64,000 bases of DNA from Blastococcus aurantiacus (GTDB taxonomy: Bacteria > Actinomycetota > Actinomycetes > Mycobacteriales > Geodermatophilaceae), in the NCBI RefSeq assembly GCF_900102425.1, contig NZ_FNBT01000004.1:62001-126000 (forward strand). Reading direction: 5' to 3'. Numbering within the stretch: the first letter of the stretch is position 1; each line of letters starts with the position of its first letter. The notes below the pieces were generated by a model. The model saw nothing but the letters and a program-made list of their open reading frames with translations. It was not told the DNA's origin and did no database searches. The position numbers were made by a program, and so were the translations under genes. Shown here piece by piece: positions 56,444-64,000 of the stretch.

Positions 56444-56755
56444 GTGTACGCAGTGGTGAAGGCCGGTGGCAGCCAGCACAAGGTGGCCGTGGGCGACACG
56501 TTCACGATCAACCGCCTGGCGGGTGCGGCCGGCGACACCGTCGCCCTGCCGGCGATCCTGCTGGTCGACGGCGACGCCGTCACCAGCGACGCCGCGGCCC
56601 TGGCCAAGGTGACCGTGACCGGCGAGATCGTCGAGCACGGCAAGGGCCCGAAGATCCGCATCCACAAGTTCAAGAACAAGACCGGCTACCACAAGCGGCA
56701 GGGGCACCGTCAGCCCCTGACCAGCGTCGTGGTCCGCGACATCTCGAAGGGCTGA
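56444..56755 (+). CDS. rplU: 50S ribosomal protein L21
   Basis: A 103-residue ribosomal protein: [19 protein letters not shown] at the start, [33 protein letters not shown] near the end, of which [14 protein letters not shown] is diagnostic. GTG at 56444 gives the standard 103-residue length and good spacing to GAGGAG; a GTG one codon earlier is also there. It is seven bases upstream of rpmA. Confidence 0.98.
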   Translation: MYAVVKAGGSQHKVAVGDTFTINRLAGAAGDTVALPAILLVDGDAVTSDAAALAKVTVTGEIVEHGKGPKIRIHKFKNKTGYHKRQGHRQPLTSVVVRDISKG

Positions 56756-56762
56756 CCTCGAC

Positions 56763-57020
56763 ATGGCACACAAGAAGGGCGCATCGTCGTCCCGCAACGG
56801 TCGCGACTCGAACGCCCAGCGCCTCGGCGTGAAGCGCTTCGGCGGCCAGGTCGTCAAGGCCGGCGAGATCATCGTGCGCCAGCGCGGCACCCACTTCCAC
56901 CCGGGCCTGGGCGTCGGCCGCGGCAGCGACGACACGCTGTTCGCGCTCGCTCCCGGTGCGGTCACCTTCGGCATGCGCCGTGGGCGGAAGACGATCTCGA
57001 TCTCGGCCGTCGACGCCTGA
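56763..57020 (+). CDS. rpmA: 50S ribosomal protein L27
   Basis: An 85-residue ribosomal protein near the peptidyl transferase centre. [20 protein letters not shown] and [15 protein letters not shown] are diagnostic. The N-terminus starts directly with AHKKG, so no Firmicutes-type propeptide is cut off. It lies with rplU and upstream of obg, as usual. Confidence 0.98.
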   Translation: MAHKKGASSSRNGRDSNAQRLGVKRFGGQVVKAGEIIVRQRGTHFHPGLGVGRGSDDTLFALAPGAVTFGMRRGRKTISISAVDA

Positions 57021-57079
57021 AGCTCTTCCCCCTGCTCCGGTAGGGGAGCGATCCTCCGGGGTCGCAGCACATTCGTGTC

Positions 57080-57118
57080 GCCACGAGCGCACGGGCGACC
57101 TGCCCGTGCGCTCGTGGC
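57080..57118 (+). terminator. Hairpin between rpmA and obg
   Basis: A perfect 17-bp stem GCCACGAGCGCACGGGC and its complement with a five-base loop, 26 bases before the obg start. With no T-run it may be a terminator, an attenuator or a processing site that lowers obg relative to the ribosomal genes. Confidence 0.7.
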
Positions 57119-57144
57119 GCTCAGCAGGTAGGAGGCGACCAGGG

Positions 57145-58635
57145 TTGGCCGCTTTCATCGATCGCGTGGTCGTGCACGTGGCAGCCGGCAACGGTGGCCA
57201 CGGCGTCTCCTCGATCCATCGCGAGAAGTTCAAGCCCCTCGGCGGCCCCGACGGCGGCAACGGTGGCGACGGCGGTGACGTCGTCCTCGAGGTCGACCCC
57301 AGCGTGCACACGCTGCTCGACTTCCACCACCGGCCGCACCAGAAGGCCGGGAACGGCCGCCCCGGCGAGGGCAGCAACCGCCACGGCGGCAAGGGCGAGG
57401 ACAAGGTCCTCAGGGTCCCGGCCGGCACCGTCGTCAGCACGCCCGACGGCCGGGTCATCGCCGACCTCGTCGGCGCCGGCACCCGGGTGGTGCTGGCCCA
57501 GGGCGGCCGGGGTGGCCTGGGCAACGCGGCGCTGGCCAACGCCCGCCGCAAGGCGCCCGGGTTCGCGCTGCTGGGCGAGCCGGGCGAGGCCTTCGACGCG
57601 GTCATCGAGCTCAAGAGCATCGCCGACGTCGGCCTGGTCGGGTTCCCCTCAGCGGGCAAGTCGTCGCTGATCGCGGCGATGTCCTCGGCACGCCCGAAGA
57701 TCGCCGACTACCCCTTCACCACGCTGGTCCCGAACCTGGGCGTGATCCGCTCGGGCGACGCCGTCTACACGATGGCCGACGTGCCCGGGCTCATCCCCGG
57801 CGCGTCCACCGGCAAGGGCCTGGGCGTGCAGTTCCTGCGCCACGTCGAGCGCTGCGCGGTCCTCGTGCACGTCGTCGACATGGCCACGATGGAGCCCGGG
57901 CGCGACCCGGAGAGCGACATCGAGGCCCTCGAGCACGAGCTGGCTGAGTACGGAGGCGACGAGCTCGACCTCGTCGGCCGGCTGCGGATCGCCGTCCTCA
58001 ACAAGATCGACGTCCCGGACGCCCGGGAACTGGTCGACCTGGTGCGCGCAACCCTCGAGCAGCGCGGCCTGGCCGTCTACCCGGTGAGCGCCGCGACCGG
58101 GGAAGGCCTGCGGGAGTTCGGGTTCGCCCTGGCCGCGGCCGTCGAGGAGCACCGCGCGAGCCTCCCGGCGATGGAGCCCGCCCGCGTCACGGTCACCCCC
58201 CGGGCGGTCGACGACACCGGCTTCACCGTGGAGCGCGACACCGAGTTCGACACCGGCGGCTTCATCGTCCACGGCGTCCGCCCCGAGCGCTGGGTCCGCC
58301 AGACCGACTTCAGCAACGACGAGGCGGTCGGCTTCCTCGCCGACCGGCTCAACCGGCTCGGCGTCGAGGAGGCGCTGGCCAAGGCCGGCGCGGTCACCGG
58401 CGATGCGGTCACCATCGGCGGCGTCACCTTCGACTGGGTGCCCTCGCTGCCGGCCGGCACGCTCACCGCCGAGGAGTCCGCGGGCCTGGGCGGCCGCGGC
58501 ACCGACAGCCGGATCGACGCGCCGCACCGGCTGCGGGCCGAGGAGCGCCTGGCTGCCAAGCGCGCCCGCCGCGTGCCCTACGAGCTCAGCGAGCCGGGGT
58601 GGACCGAGGCCGACCTGCCGGAGGAGCTGCAGTGA
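57145..58635 (+). CDS. obg: GTPase ObgE/CgtA
   Basis: A 496-residue GTPase for 50S assembly and stress control. The glycine-rich Obg fold covers residues 1-160 ([36 protein letters not shown]). The G domain has [10 protein letters not shown] (G1, ~170), DYPFTTL (G2), DVPGLI (G3) and NKID (G4, ~291). The OCT domain follows (~340-430). The start is a rare TTG with GGAGG nine bases upstream; the first residues [11 protein letters not shown] match the family, so it is trusted. The stop overlaps the proB start (GTGA). Confidence 0.96.
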   Translation: MAAFIDRVVVHVAAGNGGHGVSSIHREKFKPLGGPDGGNGGDGGDVVLEVDPSVHTLLDFHHRPHQKAGNGRPGEGSNRHGGKGEDKVLRVPAGTVVSTPDGRVIADLVGAGTRVVLAQGGRGGLGNAALANARRKAPGFALLGEPGEAFDAVIELKSIADVGLVGFPSAGKSSLIAAMSSARPKIADYPFTTLVPNLGVIRSGDAVYTMADVPGLIPGASTGKGLGVQFLRHVERCAVLVHVVDMATMEPGRDPESDIEALEHELAEYGGDELDLVGRLRIAVLNKIDVPDARELVDLVRATLEQRGLAVYPVSAATGEGLREFGFALAAAVEEHRASLPAMEPARVTVTPRAVDDTGFTVERDTEFDTGGFIVHGVRPERWVRQTDFSNDEAVGFLADRLNRLGVEEALAKAGAVTGDAVTIGGVTFDWVPSLPAGTLTAEESAGLGGRGTDSRIDAPHRLRAEERLAAKRARRVPYELSEPGWTEADLPEELQ

Positions 58636-59747
58636 CCGCCCGGCCCGAGATCGCGGACGCCCGACGGGTCGTGGTCAAGGTCGGCTCCTCCTCCCTGACC
58701 ACCCTGCCCGGTGGGCTGGACACGGAGCGGCTCACCGCGCTGGTCGACGTCCTGGGCACGGCCCGCACGGCCGGCCGGGAGGTCGTGCTGGTCTCCTCGG
58801 GTGCCATCGCGGCCGGCCTGGCCCCACTCGGGCTCGCGGGCCGGCCCCGCGACCTGGCTACGGCGCAGGCCGCGGCCAGCGTCGGCCAGCTGCGGCTGGT
58901 GCAGACCTACGCGGACGCCTTTGCCCGCCACGGGGTGACCGTCGGACAGGTACTCCTGACCGCCGACGACCTGACCCGCCGCGGGCACTACCGCAACGCG
59001 CACCGGACCGTGGAGCGGCTGCTCACCCTCGGGGCGCTGCCGATCGTCAACGAGAACGACACGGTGGCCACCGAGGAGATCCGCTTCGGCGACAACGACC
59101 GGCTCGCCGCGCTCGTCGCCCACGTCGCGCAGGCCGACGCCCTGGTCCTGCTCTCCGACGTCGACGGCGTCTACGACGGGGACCCGCGCTCGGGCCCGGC
59201 CTCCCTGGTCGACACCGTCCGCGAGCCCGGCGACCTGGCCGCGGTCACCCTCGGCTCGGCCAGCCGCAACGGCGTCGGCACCGGGGGCATGGCGACCAAG
59301 GTGGAGGCGGCCTTCATCGCCGCGCACGCAGGGGTCCCCGTCGTCGTCACCTCGACGGCGCAGGCGGCCGCGGCCCTGGCCGGCGAGCAGGTCGGCACGC
59401 TGTTCCAGCCCATGGGCCGGCGGCCCAGCGCCCGCCAGTTCTGGCTGCGCTACGCCAGCCGCCCGCGCGGCCGGCTGACCCTGGACGACGGCGCGGTCGA
59501 GGCTGTCCGCGACCGGCACGCCTCGCTGCTCGCCGCCGGCATCACCGCGGTCTCGGGCGAGTTCGTCGCCGACGACCCGGTGGAGCTGGTGGGCCTCGAC
59601 GGCACCGTGGTCGCCCGCGGGCTGGTCGCTTACGACGCCACCGAGCTGCCCCGGCTGCTGGGGCACAAGACCGGCGACCTGCCGCCGGAGTACCGCCGCG
59701 AGGTCGTGCACCGCGACGAGATGGTCCTCGTCCGCCGCCGTCCCTGA
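58632..59747 (+). CDS. proB: Glutamate 5-kinase
   Basis: A 371-residue kinase for the first step of proline synthesis. [11 protein letters not shown] (~13-23) binds phosphate; [18 protein letters not shown] and [12 protein letters not shown] hold the active site; [12 protein letters not shown] (~220) is the ATP loop. The C-terminal PUA domain starts near 280. GTG at 58632 overlaps the obg stop, so translation is coupled. proA is not adjacent but lies 3.8 kb downstream, after def and the zinc operon. Confidence 0.96.
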   Translation: MTARPEIADARRVVVKVGSSSLTTLPGGLDTERLTALVDVLGTARTAGREVVLVSSGAIAAGLAPLGLAGRPRDLATAQAAASVGQLRLVQTYADAFARHGVTVGQVLLTADDLTRRGHYRNAHRTVERLLTLGALPIVNENDTVATEEIRFGDNDRLAALVAHVAQADALVLLSDVDGVYDGDPRSGPASLVDTVREPGDLAAVTLGSASRNGVGTGGMATKVEAAFIAAHAGVPVVVTSTAQAAAALAGEQVGTLFQPMGRRPSARQFWLRYASRPRGRLTLDDGAVEAVRDRHASLLAAGITAVSGEFVADDPVELVGLDGTVVARGLVAYDATELPRLLGHKTGDLPPEYRREVVHRDEMVLVRRRP

Positions 59748-59790
59748 GCGCCTGCGGGGAGGGTCGGGCAGGGCCGCGGAGCCCGGCTGA

Positions 59791-59802
59791 GAGACTGGAC
59801 GG
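59791..59802 (+). promoter_or_regulatory. -10 box for def
   Basis: GAGACT at 59791-59796, six bases before the GTG at 59803; a leaderless mRNA is predicted. Confidence 0.4.
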
Positions 59803-60285
59803 GTGACGATCCGCCCCATCCGCGAGCTCGGCGACCCGGTCCTGCGCACCCCCTCCGACGAGGTGACGACGTTCGACGGCTGGCTGGCCGCGCTGGTGCG
59901 CGACCTCGAGGAGACCGTCGACAACCCCGGCCGCGCCGGCGTCGCCGCTCCGCAGATCGGGGTGGGCGCGCGGGTCTTCTCCTACAACATCGACGGCGTC
60001 ATCGGGCACATGGTGAACCCGCTGATCGTCGAGCGTTCCGAGGAGACTCAGGACGGCGACGAGGGCTGCCTGTCCGTCCCCGGCATCTGGGCGCCCACGG
60101 TGCGGGCGATGCACTGCGTCGCCGAGGGCTTCGACGTGGACGGCAAGCCGCTGCGGCTCGAGGGCGAGGGCCTGATGGCCCGCTGCCTGCAGCACGAGGT
60201 CGACCACCTCGACGGCAAGCTCTTCCTCGACCGGCTCACGGGCGAGGCTCGGAAGTCCGCCCTCCGGGCGCTGCGCGACCGCTGA
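59803..60285 (+). CDS. def: Peptide deformylase
   Basis: A 160-residue metal hydrolase that removes the formyl group from new proteins. All three motifs are present: GVAAPQIG (reads AGVAAPQIGVG, ~44-54), EGCLSVPG (~residue 88) and QHEVDHLDG (~130). The metal ligands are Cys in GCLSVP and both His in HEVDH. It has a short C-terminus. GTG at 59803 follows its -10 box. Confidence 0.96.
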   Translation: MTIRPIRELGDPVLRTPSDEVTTFDGWLAALVRDLEETVDNPGRAGVAAPQIGVGARVFSYNIDGVIGHMVNPLIVERSEETQDGDEGCLSVPGIWAPTVRAMHCVAEGFDVDGKPLRLEGEGLMARCLQHEVDHLDGKLFLDRLTGEARKSALRALRDR

Positions 60286-60295
60286 CGGCCGCAGC

Positions 60296-60730
60296 TCAGG
60301 GGCGGGCCGCGGCGCAGTCGGCGCAGGTCCCGAACACCTCGACCTGGTGCTGCACGTCGGCGAAGCCGTGCTCCGCCGCCACCCGGGCTGCCCAGCGCTC
60401 GACCGGCGGGTCGGCCACCTCGACCGTCCGTCCGCAGGAACGGCAGACGAGATGGTGGTGGTGGCTGGGCGAGCATCGCCGGTAGCCCGCCTCGCCCTCC
60501 GGGCTGCGCAGCACGTCCAGCTGCCCGTCGTCCACCATCGCCTGGAGGGCCCGGTAGACCGTCGCCAGCCCGACGGAGTCGCCGCGCTCGCGCAGCAGGG
60601 CGTGCAGGTCCTGCGCGCTGCGGAAGCCGTCCAGCTCGTCCAGCAGGGCGAGCAGGGCGCTGCGCTGCCGGGTGGTCCGCCGGCCGGCCACCTCCGGTGT
60701 CGCGGGCCGGCCGGTGCCCGTGCCGCTCAC
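60296..60730 (-). CDS. zur: Fur-family repressor, likely Zur
   Basis: A 144-residue Fur-fold regulator. The winged helix is RRTTRQRSALLALLDELDGF... with VGLATVYRALQAMVDDGQLD (~52-71), the metal site HHHHLVCRSCG (~90-100), and a second zinc pair FGTCADCA at the end. It is the last gene of the znuA-znuC-znuB cluster, so it is best read as the zinc uptake repressor that controls its own operon. The GTG overlaps the znuB stop (GTGA). Confidence 0.9.
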   Translation of the reverse strand: MSGTGTGRPATPEVAGRRTTRQRSALLALLDELDGFRSAQDLHALLRERGDSVGLATVYRALQAMVDDGQLDVLRSPEGEAGYRRCSPSHHHHLVCRSCGRTVEVADPPVERWAARVAAEHGFADVQHQVEVFGTCADCAAARP

Positions 60731-61740
60731 CGGTTCGGGGGAGCGGCCACCGGGTGCCCGCCGTGCTCGTCGTAGTGCACGCCCCGGCCCGTGTGGTGCG
60801 GCGCGTGGAGGTGTCCGTCGTGGTCGTAGTCGACGTGGTCGCCGTGCGGCACCGGCGGGTGACCACAGGCGGTGCCGTGCTCGTGGGGGTGCGCGTCATG
60901 GACGTCGACCCGACGCCGGTGCCGCCGCCGCGCGGTGCTCTCGCGCAGGGTCACCGCCGAGGTCACCAGCAGGAACAGGGCGATGGCCAGCAGCACGATC
61001 GTCCCTCCCGACGGCGTCCCGGTGTAGAAGGACGTCGCCGTCCCCGAGACGCTGACCAGCACCCCGATGAGGCAGGCCAGCAGGACGGTCTCCCGGAAGC
61101 TGCGCGCGAGCAGCTGGGCGATGGCGCTGGGGAGGATCATCAGCGCGCTGATCAGCAGCAGCCCGACGACCCGCATCGACAGGACGACGGTGGAGGCGAC
61201 GAGCGCCGCCAGGACGACGTTGAGGCCGAGCACCGGGAGGCCGACCGCACGGGCGTACTCCTCGTCGTCGCTCACGGCGTAGAGCCGCTGGCCCAGCAGT
61301 GCCACGCTGAGCAGCACGACCACCGAGATGCCGGCGAAGACCGCGACGTCCTGCGGACTGGTCGTCGTGATCGCGCCGAACAGGTAGGAGTCGAGGTTCG
61401 TGGCCTGTCCGCGCGGCGCGAGGCTGAGCAGCACCACGCCGCCGGCGATGCCCCCGTAGAAGAGGACGGCGAGGGCGACGTCCCCGCTGGTCCGGCCGCG
61501 CGCGCGGACCAGTTCGATGAGCACCGCCCCCAGGATCGCGGCGACCAGCGCCGTCCACACCGGGCTCGTGGCGGTCAGCACGCCGACGGCGACGCCGGTG
61601 AGGGCGACGTGGCCGAGCCCGTCACCGAGCAGGGAGAGCCGGCGCTGGACCAGGAAGACGCCCACCGCCGGCGCGACGAGCCCGACCATCAGCGAGGCCA
61701 GGAGGGCGCGCTGCATGAAGTCGTAGTCGAGGAGTCCCAC
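60727..61740 (-). CDS. znuB: Zinc ABC transporter permease ZnuB
   Basis: A 337-residue membrane protein of the ABC-3 family with about eight helices: MQRALLASLMVGLVAPAVG at the start, LGDGLGHVALTGVAVG (~38-53) and SPSAIAQLLAR-like coupling loop near 200. After the last helix (~270) comes a cytoplasmic tail of about 60 residues with fifteen histidines (HPHEHG, HGDHVDYDHDGH, HAPHH), probably a metal-buffer segment. It forms the transmembrane channel with ZnuC and ZnuA. Confidence 0.93.
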   Translation of the reverse strand: MGLLDYDFMQRALLASLMVGLVAPAVGVFLVQRRLSLLGDGLGHVALTGVAVGVLTATSPVWTALVAAILGAVLIELVRARGRTSGDVALAVLFYGGIAGGVVLLSLAPRGQATNLDSYLFGAITTTSPQDVAVFAGISVVVLLSVALLGQRLYAVSDDEEYARAVGLPVLGLNVVLAALVASTVVLSMRVVGLLLISALMILPSAIAQLLARSFRETVLLACLIGVLVSVSGTATSFYTGTPSGGTIVLLAIALFLLVTSAVTLRESTARRRHRRRVDVHDAHPHEHGTACGHPPVPHGDHVDYDHDGHLHAPHHTGRGVHYDEHGGHPVAAPPNR

Positions 61741-61741
61741 G

Positions 61742-62545
61742 TCAGCGCTCCCTGTCGGCGGTGGTCCGGGGACCGGAGGTCACCGTGGGCTGGTCCATCC
61801 GGTAGCCGGCCGGCTGGCGCTCCGGCGGGTGGTGGTGCAGGTGCTCGTCGTGGTGGGCGGCCCCGCTCAGCGGGCCGTCGTAGGCGATCCGCCCGTGGTC
61901 GACCACGACCGCCCGGGTGAGGACGCCGGCCAGCGGTGCGCTCTCGTGGGTGACGACGACGAGGGTCGTGCCGCTCGCGGAGATGGCGGCGAGGGTGTCC
62001 GCGAGGGCCTCCTGGCTGGCCGCGTCGACCCCCGCGGTGGGCTCGTCCATGATCAGCAGCTCCGGCTCGGCGGCCAGTGCGCGGGCGACGAGCACCCGGC
62101 GCTGCTGACCGCCGGACAGCGCGGCCACGGGGTCGTCCAGGCGATCGGCGAGGCCCACCGCGGCGACCGCGTCGACGACCGCGCGGCGGTCGGTGGCCCC
62201 GAGGCGGCGGAAGAGGCCGAGCCGGGCCAGCCGTCCCACGCCGGCGACCTCGCGCACCGTCGCCGGCACCGCGCCGCTGATCGAGTGCCGCTGGGGGACG
62301 TAGCCCACCCGTCCGCGCTCGCGCAGCCGGCCGACCGGGGCGCCGAGCACCTGCACCTCGCCGTCGAGCACGGTGGCCAGGCCCAGCAGTCCGCGGGACA
62401 GCGTCGTCTTGCCCGACCCGTTGGAGCCGAGGACGGCGACCGCCTCACCGGATCCGACCGTCAGGTCGACGTCACGGACGATCGGCACGTCGCCGTAACC
62501 GATCGTGGCGCCGCGCAGGCGGATGGCCGGGGGGCGCTCGCTCAT
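61742..62545 (-). CDS. znuC: Zinc ABC transporter ATP-binding protein ZnuC
   Basis: A 267-residue ATPase: Walker A GSNGSGKTTL (~39-48), signature LSGGQQRRV (~143), Walker B LLIMDEPTAGVD (~165) and switch His in VVVTHES. The C-terminus has six His in AAHHDEHLHHH before a short tail, matching the His-rich ends of ZnuA and ZnuB. The ATG overlaps the znuA stop by four bases. The gap to znuB is one base. Confidence 0.94.
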   Translation of the reverse strand: MSERPPAIRLRGATIGYGDVPIVRDVDLTVGSGEAVAVLGSNGSGKTTLSRGLLGLATVLDGEVQVLGAPVGRLRERGRVGYVPQRHSISGAVPATVREVAGVGRLARLGLFRRLGATDRRAVVDAVAAVGLADRLDDPVAALSGGQQRRVLVARALAAEPELLIMDEPTAGVDAASQEALADTLAAISASGTTLVVVTHESAPLAGVLTRAVVVDHGRIAYDGPLSGAAHHDEHLHHHPPERQPAGYRMDQPTVTSGPRTTADRER

Positions 62546-63519
62546 GAGCAGGCCTGGCCCTCCTGCAGCGTCGCGAGGTTGGCCCGCATGACGGCGAGGT
62601 AGTCGTCGCCGGCCGACTCGTCGGTCAGGCCTTCGAGCGGGTCGAGGACCGCGGTCTCGACGCCGGCCTCGGCGGCCACGGTCTCGGCGACGGCGGGGTC
62701 GACCAGGGTCTCGGTGTAGACGGTGGTGACCCCGCGTTCGGCGACGAGGTCGGCGATCTCGGCGACCTGGTCCGCCGACGGCTCGGAGTTCGGGCTCAGC
62801 CCCGTCACACCGATCACCTCGAGACCGTAGCGGTCGGCGAGGTAGCCGAACGCGTCGTGACTCGTGACGAGCGTGTCCACGCGGCATCCGGTCAGCCCGT
62901 CGGTCATCTCCCGGTCCAGCGTCTCGAGCTCCTCCCGGAGCGTGGCGGCGTTCTGCTCGAAGGTCTCCGCTCCGTCCGGGTCGAGCTCGGTCAGCTGCTC
63001 GGCCAGTGCGTCGCCCACGGCGGCCAGGCGGGTCGGGTCCAGCCAGAAGTGCGGGTCCGTGGACTCCTCGCCCTCGGCGTGGTCTTCGTCCTCCGCGTGC
63101 TCCTCGCCCTCTTCTTCCCCGTGCCCGTGCTCCTCCGCGGTCAGCGACAGGTCGGCGGCCTCGGCGGCGTCCCAGGCGTGGTCGCCGGCCTGCGACTCGG
63201 CGGCCTCGTCCACCGCGGCCTGGAAGCCACCGAGGTAGACCAGCAGGTCGGCGTCCGCGACACCGGCGACGTCGCGCGGCGTGAGCTCCAGATCGTGCGG
63301 CTCGGCGCCGGGAGCGGTGAGCGAGGTGACCGACACCCGGTCGCCCCCGATGCGCTCGGCGGCCCACTCAAGCGGGTAGAAGCCGGCGACGACGGTGAGC
63401 CCGTCGGCCGCAGTGCCGCCGTCGCCGCCGTCGCCGTCGTCACCACCGCACCCGGCGAGGAGGAGCAGGGCGGCGGTGGCCACGACGGTCGCGGGCCGAC
63501 GCCCGACCGAGATGTTCAT
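62542..63519 (-). CDS. znuA: Zinc-binding lipoprotein ZnuA
   Basis: A 325-residue lipoprotein that captures zinc outside the cell. Lipobox LLLAGC (Cys ~24) and a Gly/Asp linker are followed by VVAGFYPLEWAAERIGGD. Zinc ligands are expected in EPHDLELTP, DPHFWLDP and TSHDAFGYLA. A His/Glu/Asp-rich loop (HGHGEEEGEEHAEDEDHAEG, ~125-145) is typical of ZnuA. The ATG at 63519 is preferred to an ATG three codons upstream because GAGAAT stands seven bases before it and the Zur box overlaps it. Confidence 0.93.
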   Translation of the reverse strand: MNISVGRRPATVVATAALLLLAGCGGDDGDGGDGGTAADGLTVVAGFYPLEWAAERIGGDRVSVTSLTAPGAEPHDLELTPRDVAGVADADLLVYLGGFQAAVDEAAESQAGDHAWDAAEAADLSLTAEEHGHGEEEGEEHAEDEDHAEGEESTDPHFWLDPTRLAAVGDALAEQLTELDPDGAETFEQNAATLREELETLDREMTDGLTGCRVDTLVTSHDAFGYLADRYGLEVIGVTGLSPNSEPSADQVAEIADLVAERGVTTVYTETLVDPAVAETVAAEAGVETAVLDPLEGLTDESAGDDYLAVMRANLATLQEGQACS

Positions 63520-63535
63520 GAGAACCATTCTCTCA
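63519..63535 (-). promoter_or_regulatory. Zur box and -10 box on the znuA start codon
   Basis: TGAGAACCATTCTCTCA on the plus strand, close to the actinobacterial Zur consensus TGAAAATGATTTTCA in its palindromic plan TGANAA-3-TTNTCA. It covers the -10 box GAGAAT (complement of 63527-63532) and reaches the ATG at 63519. A repressor bound here would block RNA polymerase completely. Confidence 0.7.
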
Positions 63536-63572
63536 CAGGCGTCCGGTGCGGAGTCCTGACCGACCGTCCGCG

Positions 63573-63584
63573 TAACCTGAGGAC
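63573..63584 (+). promoter_or_regulatory. -10 box for proA
   Basis: TAACCT at 63573-63578, six bases before the GTG at 63585, predicting a leaderless mRNA divergent from znuA. Confidence 0.5.
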
Positions 63585-64000
63585 GTGTTCGACGTCACGG
63601 AGCTGCCGCTGATCGGCGGTGCCGCCCTGCGTGCGCGCTCGGCCGCCCGGGTGCTGCGGACCCTGCCCACCGACGCCAAGGACGGCGCCCTGGTAGCCAT
63701 GGCCGAGGCGCTGGTCGAGCGGACCGACGAGATCCTGGCCGCCAACGCCTCCGACGTGGAGGCCGCGCGGGCCGATGGGACGCCGGAGTCGGTGCTCGAC
63801 CGCCTCCGCCTCGACGCCGGCCGCATCGAGGGCGTGGCCGCTGCCCTGCGCCAGCTCGTCGCGCTGCCCGACCCCGTGGGCGACGTCGTCCGTGGCTCGC
63901 GGCTGCCCAACGGCCTGGAGCTGCGGCAGGTCCGGGTGCCCCTCGGCGTGGTCGGCATCATCTACGAAGCGCGGCCCAACGTGACCGTCGACGCCGCCGG
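63585..64000 (+). CDS. proA: Gamma-glutamyl phosphate reductase, truncated by the window edge
   Basis: The first 138 residues of ProA, which reduces glutamyl-5-phosphate in proline synthesis. The aldehyde-dehydrogenase fold opening ([20 protein letters not shown], ~17-36), [10 protein letters not shown] and the start of the cofactor region [23 protein letters not shown] (core [12 protein letters not shown], ~123-134) are diagnostic. The catalytic Cys lies beyond the window. The GTG at 63585 follows a TAACCT box by six bases. Confidence 0.95.
   Translation, partial: MFDVTELPLIGGAALRARSAARVLRTLPTDAKDGALVAMAEALVERTDEILAANASDVEAARADGTPESVLDRLRLDAGRIEGVAAALRQLVALPDPVGDVVRGSRLPNGLELRQVRVPLGVVGIIYEARPNVTVDAA

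Overview
The window is very GC-rich DNA with dense genes, many GTG starts, four-base stop/start overlaps and -10 boxes of the TANNNT type placed directly before start codons. All of this points to a high-GC actinobacterium. The gene order matches, from memory, the Mycobacterium tuberculosis stretch from proA to aglA (around Rv2427c-Rv2471): aglA, glbO, HNH protein, pepN, Rv2466c-like, rpiB, tig, clpP1-clpP2-clpX, valS, folC, DUF4233, ndk, rne, rplU, rpmA, obg, proB and proA. Between these lie lineage-specific genes. My guess is a Geodermatophilaceae-like chromosome (Blastococcus, Geodermatophilus, Modestobacter); this is an inference, not proven. I see no prophage, insertion sequence, integron, rRNA operon or CRISPR array.

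Layout. 1-13.5 kb: truncated bioY, an MFS-glbO-aglA operon, a prolyl oligopeptidase, an HNH protein with an SCO6745-family partner, an LPEAG-anchored surface protein overlapping its own sortase, kynureninase, an amidase, and two small conserved actinobacterial genes. 13.6-22 kb: pepN, an Rv2466c-like thiol protein, a triple palindrome, SDR, GNAT, DUF429, rpiB, an Eis-like acetyltransferase and a MarR regulator. 21-32.3 kb: a two-component system, an unusual lipoprotein, a SigG-like sigma factor, YjbR, VOC and hemerythrin proteins, tRNA-Gly, a secreted TAP-like hydrolase and a second amidase. 32.4-37.3 kb: tRNA-Pro and the proteostasis block tig, clpP1, clpP2, clpX. 37.3-43.5 kb: a frameshifted DUF559 gene, a uridine-kinase-like gene, valS, and divergent folC-DUF4233. 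43.5-48.7 kb: two tandem subtilases with fibronectin-III tails. 48.8-59.8 kb: ndk, a membrane protein/XRE pair, the radical SAM/DUF2344 pair, rne, rplU, rpmA, obg, proB. 59.8-64 kb: def, a zinc operon znuA-znuC-znuB-zur with a Zur box on its start codon, and the start of proA.

How the parts work together. Tig helps nascent chains fold, and ClpX feeds the mixed ClpP1P2 protease. RplU and RpmA with Obg serve 50S assembly, and rne serves RNA decay. ProB and ProA make proline. The znu operon and its terminal repressor gene form a closed zinc-control loop.

The least ordinary signals are in the DNA between genes. There are four dispersed long palindromes whose right arm supplies, in the same phase, the stop codon of three different genes. 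A 37-bp hairpin core is shared by the clpX and rne terminators and has compensatory changes. Tandem palindromes lie at 16970 and 18362. The two subtilase genes share a 3' end that includes a copied tail of the neighbouring DUF4233 gene. About seventeen promoters predict leaderless mRNAs. I found no clearly new multi-gene defence or metabolic system.
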